From assembly GCA_035610835.1 (NCBI GenBank), contig CM069447.1:61015048-61079047 (forward strand): DNA of 64,000 nucleotides. The letters are read 5' to 3'. The notes under the pieces are model-generated. The model saw only the letters and a list, made by a program, of their open reading frames with translations, searched no databases and was not told where the DNA came from. Origin of the DNA: Ophiura sarsii. Its lineage: Eukaryota > Echinodermata > Ophiuroidea > Amphilepidida > Ophiuridae. The stretch's first letter is position 1. The number at the start of each line of letters is the position of its first letter. Below, in pieces: positions 11,846-24,000 of the stretch. A program made the translations under genes and the position numbers.

Positions 11846-11850
11846 GTGAT

Positions 11851-12335
11851 GACCGGACCAGCCCTTTACTTCATTATAGCATTTCAAGTCAGATCAAGAA
11901 TGGTCAACTATCATGGAGTCAGACTTTGTTAAACCCTATCATTTACAAGATTTCGTTACTAATAGAGCAATAAAACTGACATGAAATAAACCCATTGAGC
12001 AATTGCTTGCCACTTAACAGTTGACACGGTTGCTTAAAATATCGACCAAACTAGCCCAATTTCAAGAACATTCAGTGTTGTTGAGACAGCGTCGATTTTA
12101 ACGATTTTGCTTGAGTTCAGGCGTTACAATAATCTAATAAAATAGGTATATATGATGTTTTAATCAAACAAATTGTTAAAGGGAAGAAAATGCATAGTAT
12201 TTCAACAAATTCTTTCCCCCCCCGCATGCTTCACCCTCGAAAAGGAATAACACATTATGATTTTCTTTCATTTAGATGTTTTCTTTGATGTTGCATAGTT
12301 TTTGGTTATTTGTTGATGTTCAGTGGGGTGACTTT
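11851..12335. other. Unassigned intergenic sequence
   Basis: Nothing supported beyond short homopolymers. Confidence 0.4.
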
Positions 12336-12370
12336 CCACTTTCCACGTGGCAGGCGTCTGCAGACGACAG
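12336..12370 (+). mobile_element. Partial left end of CACTTTCC/TTAA MITE
   Basis: CACTTTCCACGTGGCAGG plus the palindromic GTCTGCAGAC, ending where a complete copy begins 8 bp later. Probably a broken tandem insertion. Confidence 0.7.
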
Positions 12371-12377
12371 GACTTAA

Positions 12378-13117
12378 CACGTTCCACGTGGCAGGCGTCT
12401 GCAGACGACAGTTCCAAAATTTCACAGAATGTTTAAAAGATTTCAGAATTATTCAATTGCGCTTGCATCACCAAATTTGGAAATTACCATGAGAAGGGTG
12501 CACTACACTAAATGGGGTTTCCCCTACTCTTAAGGACGGTGTTTAAAACTAAAATCGGAAAGTATGCATCACAAAATCCTCAATTAAAAAGACTTGACAG
12601 TAACACCATTGCGTACATGCCTATGATTTTTCATTAATTATGATAAATGGGACATCACCTACATGCACCCTGACAATAAACTGTGAATATCATCTAGGTA
12701 AATTTTGAGAGAGCTTTCAAATTTGTGCTTTTTACTGGAAACATTGGCGATTACGGCGACATTTCCAAGCTCGTCAGAGAGGTAGTCAACTCCATGGGCA
12801 TATTTTGGAAAATCGAGCTGGTCACCTACCTATTTTTTTCACTTTTTGGTGGGGAAATGTGATCATCTTTAAGAAAAAAATGACTCTACGGGGGTCCAAT
12901 TTCGCAATTTAGTGGTCTAAAACAGAGTTTTATATCAGTGTTTTTGTACATATCCCTTTGGAGCTCTATTCAGTGGTGTGACCCCAGAAATGCTTTAAAA
13001 TAAGTACAAACATGCCTATATTGGTTCTGTAATTATTGAAATAGATTTTGAAATTTGGAAAAGGTTTGTGAAAATCTGTTTTGTATAATGGTAAAACTAA
13101 TAGCTGCGTGGAAAGTG
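12378..13117 (+). mobile_element. CACTTTCC/TTAA MITE, copy 3, with nested ~485-bp insertion
   Basis: TTAA at 12,374-12,377 and 13,118-13,121. The element is split after the CATGAGAA motif by about 12,497-12,981, which begins GGGTGCACTACACT and ends in a partially complementary AGTGGTGTGACCCC, with AGAA repeated on both sides. That nested piece looks like another TIR element of unknown class. Confidence 0.75.
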
Positions 13118-13129
13118 TTAATACAATAT

Positions 13130-13390
13130 ACTACGTTCAAAATTCTGCCCGAGATTGATAACATTAAATCCGAGTTCATATCCCACTAATTTCTCCCAAG
13201 TTTTGGACACTTGTTAACAACTCAGTTCATTGAAACTGGCAGTTGATTGCCCGAAGTTAACATGACAACACGGTATATGCCCTTTCTTTACTCCAAGTAT
13301 CTCAACAGAAATGTCAATTGAAATACCTGAGCTGAATTTAACAACGCGGTGAATGCTCTTTGCTCTTAGTATCTCAACAGATTTCTTCTA
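13130..13390 (+). repeat. Host repeat R1, copy at 13.1 kb
   Basis: CTGCCCGAGATTGATAACAT, CACTTGTTAACA and GGTGAATGCTCTTTGCT are shared with copies at 22.73-23.33 and 23.64-24.00 kb. R1 is the repeat into which the large foldback element inserted. Function and class unknown. Confidence 0.6.
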
Positions 13391-13484
13391 CTTTTGCATT
13401 CCTTAAGAAGTATTTTCAAGTTCATGTGTAAAATTAGATCAACTCCTTTCCCCCGACTTTTTTGTTGTTGTTTTGAAACCTTAA

Positions 13485-13708
13485 CAATTTCCACGAGGCA
13501 GGCATCTGCAGACGACATTTTTAAAATGTCACAATATGTTTCAAAAAGTTCACAATTGTTAAATTTCTTTACCATATTTGGAATCACCATGTAAAATGCA
13601 TTGAAATAAGTACAATCATGTCTAGTATAGATTCAATGATTCTAGCCAAAGTTTGGAAAGGTTTCTGAAAATTGTGTTTTGTATAATGGTAAAATTAATA
13701 GCAACGTG
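13485..13708 (+). mobile_element. CACTTTCC/TTAA MITE, copy 4 (eroded right end)
   Basis: TTAA at 13,481-13,484 and 13,709-13,712. Left end CAATTTCCACGAGG; the right end has lost the GAAA motif and reads CAACGTG. Palindromic core present as CATCTGCAGACGAC. Confidence 0.75.
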
Positions 13709-13712
13709 TTAA

Positions 13713-14242
13713 GCAATGCCCGCGCGCGTTCATGATAGTTCTTGCTGCTAGCAGGTGTGAGTCGAAGTGTCGCCTTATTTTAGCACCCTAAGCCTTGCAT
13801 AATTACAGTTGTCAGATAAGATACTTATTGCCCCCAATTGATTAATGTTGAAATGTAATCATGATTTAAACTATTACTTTATCCCACCTTGCAAAAGTAG
13901 AAACAAGTACTATTCAGTTCATTTAGTAGGATTTAAGGGGATTATGGTGGTATGTGTTCGGTCAACACTTTTCAAATTAGTTATAAAAATGAGGGCGCAA
14001 CACCAGCTGTCCCATTTCCGAAGCATATTTCTCAGATTTTTTAAGGAATACAATCATATTGTTAATATTGTCCTAATGCCCACAAACATCATGAACTTTA
14101 GAAAACCCTGTAATGTTGAAAAATCTTGTTACTAAAAAGCACGGCAAACATCAGACGTTTTAGAGCATCTTGTGTTTTTTCAAACCTCATTTTGGGCGAC
14201 AAATCAGGATCAATAGCAATATCAACAACAATAGACTATGAT
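13713..14242. other. Unassigned, then left flank of the foldback element
   Basis: No gene supported. The last ~40 bp (ACAATAGACTATGATC) align with R1 sequence at 23,645-23,690 and form the left side of the insertion target. Confidence 0.5.
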
Positions 14243-14404
14243 CAACAATCTGGTGTATCCTTCATGTAATATAGCACGAACTATTGTATATACTACAGTA
14301 AACGACTTAATATAAATGGTATTACCGTCGTTATACCTACTGGTGTATTGATTCATGTATGTTCATACGATGTTATTTATTCTATGTACTAGTGTACGTG
14401 TCAA

Positions 14405-17150
14405 ACTGGGTATAATTCATTCTATATGCTGTTGTGTCTTTTTATATTATACATTTAATTACTTTTTTGCCTGTGACATTGTGACATCTGTGACACGGCG
14501 GGTTTAATGCATTCTATATACTAGTATGTCTTTTTATATTATACATTTAATTACTTTTTCGCCTGTGACATTGTGCCATCTGTGACACGGCGGGTTTAAT
14601 TCATCTATACACTATTATGTCTTTTTATATCATACATTTAATTACTTTTCCGCCTGTGACATTGTGTCATCTGTGACACGGCGGGTTTAATGCATTCTAT
14701 ATACTAGTATGTCTTTTTATATTATACATTTAATTACTTTTTTTCCTGTGACATTGTGTCATCTGTGACACGGCGGGTTTAATTCATCTATATGCTATTA
14801 TGTCTTTTAATATTATACATTTAATTACTTTTTTGACTGTGACATTGTGTCATCTGTGACACGGCGGGTTTAATGCATTCTATATACTAGTATGTCTTTT
14901 TATATTATACATTTAATTACTTTTTGCCTGTGACATTGTGTCATCTGTGACACGGCGGGTTTAATTCATCTATATGCTATTATGTCTTTTAATATTATAC
15001 ATTTAATAACTTTTTTGCCTGTGACATTGTGTCATCTGTGACACGGCGGGTTTCATTCATTCTATATACTATTATGTCTTTTATATCATACATTTAATTA
15101 CTTTTCCGCCTGTGACATTGTGACATCTGTGACACGGCGGATTTATTGCATTCTATATACTATTATGTCTTTTTTTATATCATACATTTAATTACTTTTT
15201 TGCCTGTGACATTGTGACATCTGTGACACGGCGGGTTTTATGCATTCTATATACTAGTATGTCTTTTTATATTATACATTTAATTACTTTTTTGCCTGTG
15301 AGATTGTGACATCTGTGACACGGCGGGTTTAATGCATTCTATATACTAGTATGTCTTTTTATATTATACATTTAATTACTTTTTTGCCTGTGACATTGTG
15401 TCATCTGTGACACGGCGGGTTTAATTCATCTATATGCTATTATGTCTTTTAATATTATACATTTAATTACTTTTTCCCTGTGACATTGTGTCATCTGTGA
15501 CACGGCGGGTTTAATTCATTCTATACACTATTATGTCTTTTTATATCATACATTTAATTACTTTTCCGCCTGTGACATTGTGTCATCTGTGACACGGCGG
15601 GTTTAATGCATTCTATATACTAGTATGTCTTTTTATATTATACATTTAATTACTTTTTTGCCTGTGACATTGTGTCATCTGTGACACGGCGGGTTTAATT
15701 CATCTATATGCTATTATGTCTTTTAATATTATACATTTAATTACTTTTTTGCCTGTGACATTGTGTCATCTGTGACACGGCGGGTTTAATGCATTCTATA
15801 TACTAGTATGTCTTTTTATATTATACATTTAATTACTTTTTTGCCTGTGACATTGTGCCATCTGTGACACGGCGGGTTTAATTCATCTATATGCTATTAT
15901 GTCTTTTAATATTATACATTTAATTACTTTTTTGCCTGTGACATTGTGTCATCTGTGACACGGCGGGTTTCATTCATTCTATATACTATTATGTCTTTTA
16001 TATCATACATTTAATTACTTTTCCGCCTGTGACATTGTGTCATCTGTGACACGGCGGATTTATTGCATTCTATATACTATTATGTCTTTTTTATATCATA
16101 CATTTAATTACTTTTTTGCCTGTGTCATTGTGACATCTGTGACACGGCGGGTTTTATGCATTCTATATACTAGTATGTCTTTTTATATTATACATTTAAT
16201 TACTTTTTTGCCTGTGACATTGTGACATCTGTGACACGGCGGGTTTAATGCATTCTATATACTAGTATGTCTTTTTATATTATACATTTAATTACTTTTT
16301 TGCCTGTGACATTGTGACATCTGTGACACGGCGGGTTTAATTCATCTATATGCTATTATGTCTTTTAATATAATACATTTAATTACTTTTTTGCCTGTGA
16401 CATTGTGTCATCTGTGACACGGCGGGTTTAATGCATTCTATATACTAGTATGTCTTTTTATATTATACATTTAATTACTTTTTTGCCTGTGACATTGTGA
16501 CATCTGTGACACGGCGGGTTTAATGCATTCTATATACTAGTATGTCTTTTTATATCATACATTTAATTACTTTTTTGCCTGTGACATTGTGTCATCTGTG
16601 ACACGGCGGGTTTCATTCATTCTATATACTATTATGTCTTTTATATCATACATTTAATTACTTTTCCGCCTTTGACATTGTGACATCTGTGACACGGCGG
16701 ATTTATTGCATTCTATATACTATTATGTCTTTTTTTATATCATACATTTAATTACTTTTTGGCCTGTGACATTGTGACATATGTGACACGGCGGGTTTTA
16801 TGCATTCTATATACTAGTATGTCTTTTTATATTATACATTTAATTACTTTTTTGCCTGTGACATTGTGTCATCTGTGACACGGCGGGTTTAATTCATTCT
16901 ATACACTAGTATGTCTTTTTATATTATACATTTAATTACTTTTTTTGCCTGTGACATTGTGACATCTGTGACACGGCGGGTTTAATGCATTCTATATACT
17001 AGTATGTCTTTTTATATTATACATTTAATTACTTTTTTGCCTGTGACATTGTGTCTTCTGTGACACGGCGGGTTTAATTCATTCTATATACTATTATGTC
17101 TTTTTTATATCATACATTTAATTACTTTTTTGCCTGTGACAGTGTGTCAT
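14405..17150 (+). repeat. Left arm, subfamily A of the ~91-bp satellite
   Basis: About 30 units of 91-92 bp. Each has TGACATTGTGTCA (a 5-bp-arm palindrome) overlapping GTGTCA-TCTG-TGACAC (a perfect 6-bp hairpin), then ACGGCGGGTTT and an AT-rich half. Variants are ordered: the run CATTCATTC / ATTGCATTC / TTATGCATTC / AATGCATTC recurs at about 15,050, 15,968 and 16,610, showing higher-order amplification. Unit length is not a multiple of three, so open frames are accidental. Confidence 0.9.
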
Positions 17151-19523
17151 CTGTGCCAAACCGGTTTTATTCTTCTCATATACTGTTATGTATTTTATAT
17201 CATAAATTCATTTACTTTTTGCCTGTGACATTGTGTCATCTGTGCCAAACGGGGTTTTACTCTTCTCATACACTATTATTTATTTTATATCATAAATTCA
17301 TTTACTTTTTTGCCTGTGACATTGTGTCATCTGTGCCAAACCGGGTTTTAATTCTTCTCATATACTATTATGGTTTTTTATATCATACATTCATTTACTT
17401 TTTCTCCTGTGACATTGTGTCATCTGTGCCAAACCGGGTTTTAATTCTTCTCATATACCATTATGTCTTTTACATCATAAATTCATTTACTTTTTCGCCT
17501 GTGACATTGTGTCATCTGTGTCAAACTGGGTTTTATTCTTTTCATATACCATTATGTCTTTTACATCATAAATTCATTTACTTTTTCGCCTGTGACATTG
17601 TGTCATCTGTGTCAAACCGGTTTTATTTTTCTCATATACTATTATGTATTTTATATCATAAATTCATTTACTTTTTTGCCTGTGACATTGTGTCCTTTGT
17701 GTCAAACCGGGTTTCATTCTTTTTATATACCATTATGTCTTTTATATCATAAATTCATTTACTTTTTCTCCTGTGACATTGTGTCATCTGTGCCAAACCG
17801 GGTTTTTATTCTTCTCAAATACTATTATGTATTTTATATCATGAATTCATTTGCTTTTCTCCTGTGACATTGTGTAATCTGTGCCACACCGGGTTTTTAT
17901 TCTTCTCATATACTATTAGGTCTTTTACATCATAAATTCATTTACTTTGTCGCCTGTGACATTGTGTCATCTGTGCCAAACCGGGTTTTATTCTTCTCAT
18001 ATACTATTATATATTTTATATCATAAATTCATTTACTTTTTCTCCTGTGACATTGTGTCATCTGTGCCAAACCGGGTTTTATTCTTCTCATATACTATTA
18101 TGTATTTTATATCATGAATTCATTTACTTTTTCTCCTGTGACATTGTGTCATCTGTGCCAAACCGGGTTTTTATTCTTCTCAAATACTATTATGTATTTT
18201 ATATCATGAATTCATTTGCTTTTCTCCTGTGACATTGTGTAATCTGTGCCAAACCGGGTTTTTATTCTTCTCATATACTATTATGTCTTTTACATCATAA
18301 ATTCATTTACTTTGTCGCCTGTGACATTGTGTCATCTGTGCCAAACCGGGTTTTATTCTTCTCATATACTATTATATATTTTATATCATAAATTCATTTA
18401 CTTTTTCTCCTGTGACATTGTGTCATCTGTGCCAAACCGGGTTTTATTCTTCTCATATACTATTATGTATTTTATATCATAAATTCATTTACTTTTTCTC
18501 CTGTGACATTGTGTCATCTGTGCCAAACCGGGTTTTTATTCTTCTCAAATACTATTATGTATTTTATATCATGAATTCATTTGCTTTTCTCCTGTGACAT
18601 TGTGTAATCTGTGCCAAACCGGGTTTTTATTCTTCTCATATACTATTATGTATTTTACATAATAAATTCATTTACTTTGTCGCCTGTGACATTGTGTCAT
18701 CTGTGCCAAACCGGGTTTTATTCTTCTCATATACTATTATATATTTTATATCATAAATTCATTTACTTTTTCGCCTGTGACATTGTGTCATCTGTGTCAA
18801 ACCGGTTTTATTCTTCTCAAATACTATTATGTATTTTATATCATCAATTCATTTACTTTTTTGCCTGTGACATTGTGTCATCTGTGCCAAACCGGGTTTT
18901 ATTCTTTTTATATACCATTATGTCTTTTGTATCATAAATTCATTTACTTTTTCGCCTGTGACATTGTGTCATCTGTGCCAAACCGGGTTTTATTCTTCTC
19001 ATATACTATTATGTATTTTATATCATCAATTCATTTACTTTTTTGCGTGTGACATTGTGTCATCTGTGTCAAACGCGGTTTTATTCGTCTCATATACTAT
19101 TATATATTTTATATCATAAATTCATTTACTTTTTCGCCTGTGACATTGTGTCATCTGTGTCAAACCGGGTTTTATTCTTCTCATATACTATTATGTACTA
19201 TTATGTATTTTATATCATGAATTCATTTACTTTTTTGCCTGTGACATTGTGTCATCTGTGCCAAACCGGGTGTTAATTCTTCTCATATACTATTATATAT
19301 TTTATATCATAAATTCATTTACTTTTTCTCCTGTGACATTGTGTCTTCTGTGCCAAACCGGGTTTTATTCTTCTCATATACTATTATGTATTTTATATCA
19401 TAAATTCATTTACTTTTTTGCCTGTGACATTGTGTCTTTTGTGTCAAACCGGGTTTCATTCTTTTCATATACCACTATGTCTTTATATCATAAATTCATT
19501 TACTATTTTGCCTGTGACATTGT
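17150..19523 (+). repeat. Left arm, subfamily B of the ~91-bp satellite
   Basis: About 26 units in which ACGGCGGGTTT is replaced by GCCAAACCGGGTTTTA, which breaks the TGACAC hairpin and creates an AAACCGGGTTT palindrome. A four-unit higher-order repeat of exactly 365 bp occurs three times: ATGAATTCATTTGCTTTTC starts at 17,841, 18,206 and 18,571. This indicates recent unequal exchange. Confidence 0.9.
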
Positions 19524-19628
19524 TCATAGACTCGCTTGTTCAACAGAAGCTCATCCACAAACAGCTTTCGCAATTGTTGTACGTTTGCGGCATTGTTAGC
19601 AGTTATAACAAGAGTTGATAGGTGTTAT
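19524..19628. other. Unique spacer at the centre of the foldback element
   Basis: About 105 bp unrelated to the satellite. It separates the two inverted arms and would be the hairpin loop. It has no gene-like content. Confidence 0.75.
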
Positions 19629-21285
19629 GATATAAAAGACATAATGGTATATGAAAAGAATGAAACCCGGTTTGGCACAGATGACACAATGTCACAGGCA
19701 AAAAAAGTAAATGAATTTATGATATAAAATACATTATAGTATATGAGAAGAATTAAAACCCGGTTTGGCACAGATGACACAATGTCACAGGCACAGATGA
19801 CACAATGTCACAGGCACAGATGACACAATGTCACAGGCGAAAAAGTAAATGAATTTATGATATAAAAAGACATAGTAGCATATGAAAAGAATGAAAACCC
19901 GGTTTGGCACAGATGACACAATGTCACAGGCAAAAAAGTAAATGAATTTATGATATAAAAGACATAATGGTATATGAAAAAAATAAAACCCGGTTTGGCA
20001 CAGATGACACAATGTCACTGGCAAAAAAGTAAATGAATTTATGATATAAATACATAATAGTATATGAGAAGAATAAAACCCGGTTTGACACAGATGACAC
20101 AATGTCACAGGCAAAAAAGTAATTGAATTTATGATATAAATACATAATAGTATATGAGAAGAATAAAACCCGGTTTGGCACAGATGACACAATGTCACTG
20201 GCAAAAAAGTAAATGAATTTATGATATAAAATACATAATGGTATATGAAAAGAATGAAACCAGGTTTGACACAGATGACACAATGTCACAGGCAAAAAAG
20301 TAAATGAATTTATGATAATAAAAACATAATAGTATATGAGAAGAATAAAACCCGGTTTGGCACAGATGACACAATGTCACTGGCAAAAAAGTAAATGAAT
20401 TTATGATATAAAATACATAATGGTATATGAAAAGAATGAAACCAGGTTTGACACAGATGACACAATGTCACAGGCAAAAAAGTAAATGAATTTATGATAT
20501 CAAAACATGATAGTATATGAGAAGAATAAAACCCTGTTTGGCACAGATGACACAATGTCACAGGCGAAATAGTAAATGAATTTATGATATAAAAGACATA
20601 ATGGTATATGAAAAGAATGAAACCCGGTTTGACATAGAAGACACAATGTCACAGGCAAAAAAGTAAATGAATTTATGATATGAAATACATAATAGTATAT
20701 GGGAAGAATAAAACCCGGTTTGGCACAGATGACACAATGTCACGGGCAAAAAAAGTAAATGAATTTATGATATAAAATACATTATAGTATATGAGAAGAA
20801 TTAAAACCCGGTTATGCACAGATGACACAATGTCACAGGCACAGATGACACAATGTCACAGGCAAAAAAGTAAACGAATTCATGATATAAAAAGACATAA
20901 TAGTATATGAAAAGAAAAAACCCGGTTGGCACAGATGACACAATGTCACAGGCGAAAAAGTAAATGAATTTATGATATAAAAGACATGATGGTTTATGAA
21001 AAGAATGAAACCCGGTTTGACACAGAAGACACAATGTCACAGGCAAAAAAGTAAATGAATTTATGATATAAAATACATAATAGTATATGAGAAGAATTAA
21101 ACCCGGTTTGGCACAGATGACACAATGTCACAGGCGAAAAAGTAAATGAATTTATAATATAAAATACATAATAGTTATGAGAAGAATTAAAACCCGGTTT
21201 GGCACAGATGACACAATGTCACAGGCAAAAAAGTAATTAAATGTATGATATAAAAATACATAATAGTGTATATAATGAATTAAAC
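19629..21285 (-). repeat. Right arm, subfamily B in inverse orientation
   Basis: About 18 units with AAACCCGGTTTGGCACAG, the complement of the left-arm B units. A few units contain an extra partial repeat (for example CACAGATGACACAATGTCA tandem at 19,775-19,830 and 20,815-20,860). Confidence 0.9.
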
Positions 21286-22608
21286 TCGCCGTGACACAGA
21301 TGACACAATGTCACAGGCGAAAAAGTATTTAAATGTATGATATAAAAGACATAATAGTATATAGAATGAATGAAACCCGCCGTGTCACAGATGACACAAT
21401 GTCACAGGCGAAAAAGTAATTAAATGTATGATATAAAAGACATAATAGTATATAGAATGAATGAAACCCGCCGTGTCACAGATGACACAATGTCACAGGC
21501 GAAAAAGTAATTAAATGTATGATATAAAAGACATAATAGTATATAGAATGAATGAAACCCGCCGTGTCACAGATGACACAATGTCACAGGCGAAAAAGTA
21601 ATTAAATGTATGATATAAAAGACATAATAGTATATAGAATGAATGAATGAAACCCGCCGTGTCACAGATGACACAATGTCACAGGCGAAAAAGTAATTAA
21701 ATGTATGATATAAAAGACATAATAGTATATAGAATGAATGAAACCCGCCGTGTCACAGATGACACAATGTCACAGGCGAAAAAGTAATTAAATGTATGAT
21801 ATAAAAGACATAATAGTATATAGAATGAATGAATGAAACCCGCCGTGTCACAGATGACACAATGTCACAGGCGAAAAAGTAATTAAATGTATGATATTAA
21901 AGACATAATAGTATATAGAATGAATGAAACCCGCCGTGTCACAGATGACACAATGTCACAGGCGAAAAAGTAATTAAATGTATGATATTAAAGACATAAT
22001 AGTATATAGAATGAATGAAACCCGCCGTGTCACAGATGACACAATGTCACAGGCGAAAAAGTAATTAAATGTATGATATTAAAGACATAATAGTATATAG
22101 AATGAATGAAACTCGCCGTGTCACAGATGACACAATGTCACAGGCTAAAAAGTAATTAAATGTATGATATTAAAGACATAATAGTATATAGAATGAATGA
22201 AACCCGCCGTGTCACAGATGACACAATGTCACAGGCGAAAAAGTAATTAAATGTATGATATTAAAGACATAATAGTATTATAGAATGAATGAAACCCGCC
22301 GTGTCACAGATGACACAGTGTCACAGGCGAAAAAGTAATTAAATGTATGATATAAAAGACATAATAGTATATAGAATGAATGAAACCCGCCGTGTCACAG
22401 ATGACACAATGTCACAGGCGAAAAAGTAATTAAATGTATGATATTAAAGAAAGACATAATAGTATATAGAATTAATGAAACCCGCCGTGTCACAGATGAC
22501 ACAATGTCACAGGCGAAAAAGTAATTAAATGTATGATATAAACGCATAATAGTATGATATCATAAGACATAATAGTATATATAATGAATTAAACTCACCG
22601 TCACCGTG
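21286..22608 (-). repeat. Right arm, subfamily A in inverse orientation
   Basis: About 14 units with AAACCCGCCGTGTCACAG. They are visibly more uniform than the left-arm A units. Array subfamily order is A-B-spacer-B'-A', mirror symmetric, with the left arm longer (~5.1 versus ~3.0 kb). Confidence 0.9.
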
Positions 22609-22865
22609 CTATTAATGTTCGTGCTATATTGATGTATTATATGTATTATATTTTGTGTTATATTTATGTGTATTTATATATATGTTATATGTTATATTTC
22701 GTGCGGTATTACATGAAGGAGTAACCAACAATCTGCACTAAGATTGATAACATCCGTTTGGATATCTCACTGATGAACATGGTAAAAAGGTAATTTTATG
22801 ATATGAATGTAGCATGTATGATTGGGGTATTATAAAGTTGGCTAACGTAGGTTATTTGTACTTAA

Positions 22866-23101
22866 CACTTTACACTTCGCTATTATATAGTTTACCTTAC
22901 ACAAAACAGATCATTCAAAGCTTTCAAAGTATATCTCAAGTATTACTGAACCAATGCTAGGTATATTTGTACTTTAATATTTTAATGCATTTCCAATGGT
23001 GATTACATATATGGTGGTGAAATTTAATAATTTTGAGATAATTGAAACATTTTGTGAAATTTTGGAACTGTCGTCTGCAGACGACTGCCGTGTGGAAAGT
23101 G
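22866..23101 (-). mobile_element. CACTTTCC/TTAA MITE, copy 5 (with paralogous empty site)
   Basis: 236 bp with TTAA at 22,862-22,865 and 23,102-23,105. The uninserted R1 copy at about 23,905-23,920 reads GTACTTAATACATC with a single TTAA, where this copy reads GTACTTAA, element, TTAATACACC. This confirms TTAA as the target. Confidence 0.88.
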
Positions 23102-23202
23102 TTAATACACCCGCCAATTTGTCGTCTTGTATAGTGAGTTCACAATCACGTCTATATTAGTCAGATTAAAGTTCAGAACGGTGAATGCTCTTTGCTGCCT
23201 AT

Positions 23203-23317
23203 TATGTACCTGCCTATTATGTACCTGCCTATTATGTACCTGCCTATTATGTACCTGCCTATTATGTACCTGCCTATTATGTACCTGCCTATTATGTACC
23301 TGCCTATTATGTACCTG
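23203..23317. repeat. 15-bp minisatellite, ~7-8 units
   Basis: Perfect units of CTGCCTATTATGTAC. Open on both strands only because 15 is divisible by three; the resulting LLCTC or RYIIG peptides are artefacts. Confidence 0.9.
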
Positions 23318-23639
23318 ATGACAATGGTATAGAGCAAAGAATATTTTAAGATCTTCCCACAATGCATTGCGTTAACGACAGCCAACTAAAGCTTTTTAAC
23401 ACGATGCATTTGTCGAGCTCTTAAGTTTTAGAACTAAGAAAAAGGAACACTGATAACTAATTTATTCATTGATGTTAACTAAAACCTAAAAGCTCCAACG
23501 ATGAACGCGCTCTGAAACCATGAGGGTGTGCATGTCTATGGGAACCAAGACAAATTGGAGACCAGAATAAGGGCATTTTGCAAAAACGCAATGCTTTGTG
23601 GTGTTGTCTTTAAAATCTTCTTTGGGTCTAGAGTAGGGC

Positions 23640-24000
23640 TACACTATCAACACTAACATAATAGACTATTATGTTTCCCAATCTGCCTGAGATTGATTAT
23701 CCGTTTGGATATCTCACTAATTTCCCCTAAGTATTAGCCACTTGTTAACATTTTTGAAACCTTTCACCAGTTCACTGGAAATGTCAATTGAAATGCCTGA
23801 AGTTAACGACATGATGAATGCTCTTCGCTGCCTTTTTGAAATTGACGCCTGTGAAAGGGTTATTTATGATATGAATGTGGCATGTATGATTGGGGTATTA
23901 TAAAGTTGACAGGCAGTACTTAATACATCAATTGTCGTCTTATAGATGAGTTCATAATCATGTCTATATTTGTCAGATTGTAATAATATAGACGTGCAGG
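23640..24000 (+). repeat. Host repeat R1, uninterrupted copy
   Basis: Carries both unoccupied targets: the foldback site (AATAGACTATTATG..CCCAATCTGCCTGAGATTG at 23,663-23,700) and the MITE site (GTACTTAATACATC near 23,910). Useful as the pre-insertion reference for the 14.2-23.3 kb locus. Confidence 0.7.

Larger units (their letters stand above)
14252..22726. mobile_element. 8.47-kb foldback element built of ~91-bp tandem repeats
   Basis: Two inverted arms of ~91-bp tandem repeats face each other across a ~105-bp unique spacer. The direct repeat CAACAATCTG occurs at both outer edges (14,243-14,252 and 22,726-22,735); it can be read as an 8-bp duplication AACAATCT with GG..CC ends. Inside it, short terminal inverted repeats share TCCTTCATGTAATA..GCACGAA. 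Joining the flanks gives a sequence resembling the R1 copy at 23,645-23,715, which has no insert. The layout resembles Drosophila FB and sea-urchin TU foldback transposons, whose inverted arms also contain tandem repeats. No transposase or credible ORF is present, so mobility would need factors in trans. Confidence 0.85.
22727..23340 (+). repeat. Host repeat R1 continuing right of the foldback element
   Basis: Starts AACAATCTGCACTAAGATTG and follows the R1 pattern (CATCCGTTTGGATATCTCAC, GATTGGGGTATTATAAAGTT), with an internal deletion relative to the 23.64-kb copy. It is interrupted by a TTAA MITE and ends in a 15-bp tandem repeat. Confidence 0.7.

Noticed and set aside
17096..17752. A 218-codon open frame (and many shorter ones) across the satellite, rich in CHLCQTGFYS-like repeats
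   Set aside because: The ~91-bp unit is not a multiple of three, so successive units are read in different frames and the same three peptides alternate. No start context, no conservation of a frame, and the same occurs on the opposite strand of the right arm.
14405..22608. CRISPR-like regular array
   Set aside because: Units are contiguous tandem repeats with no unique spacers, two orientations, no cas genes, and the genome is eukaryotic.
23102..23385. Repetitive LLCTC / RYIIG / VHNRQ peptides on three frames
   Set aside because: They are translations of a 15-bp minisatellite open in several frames on both strands.
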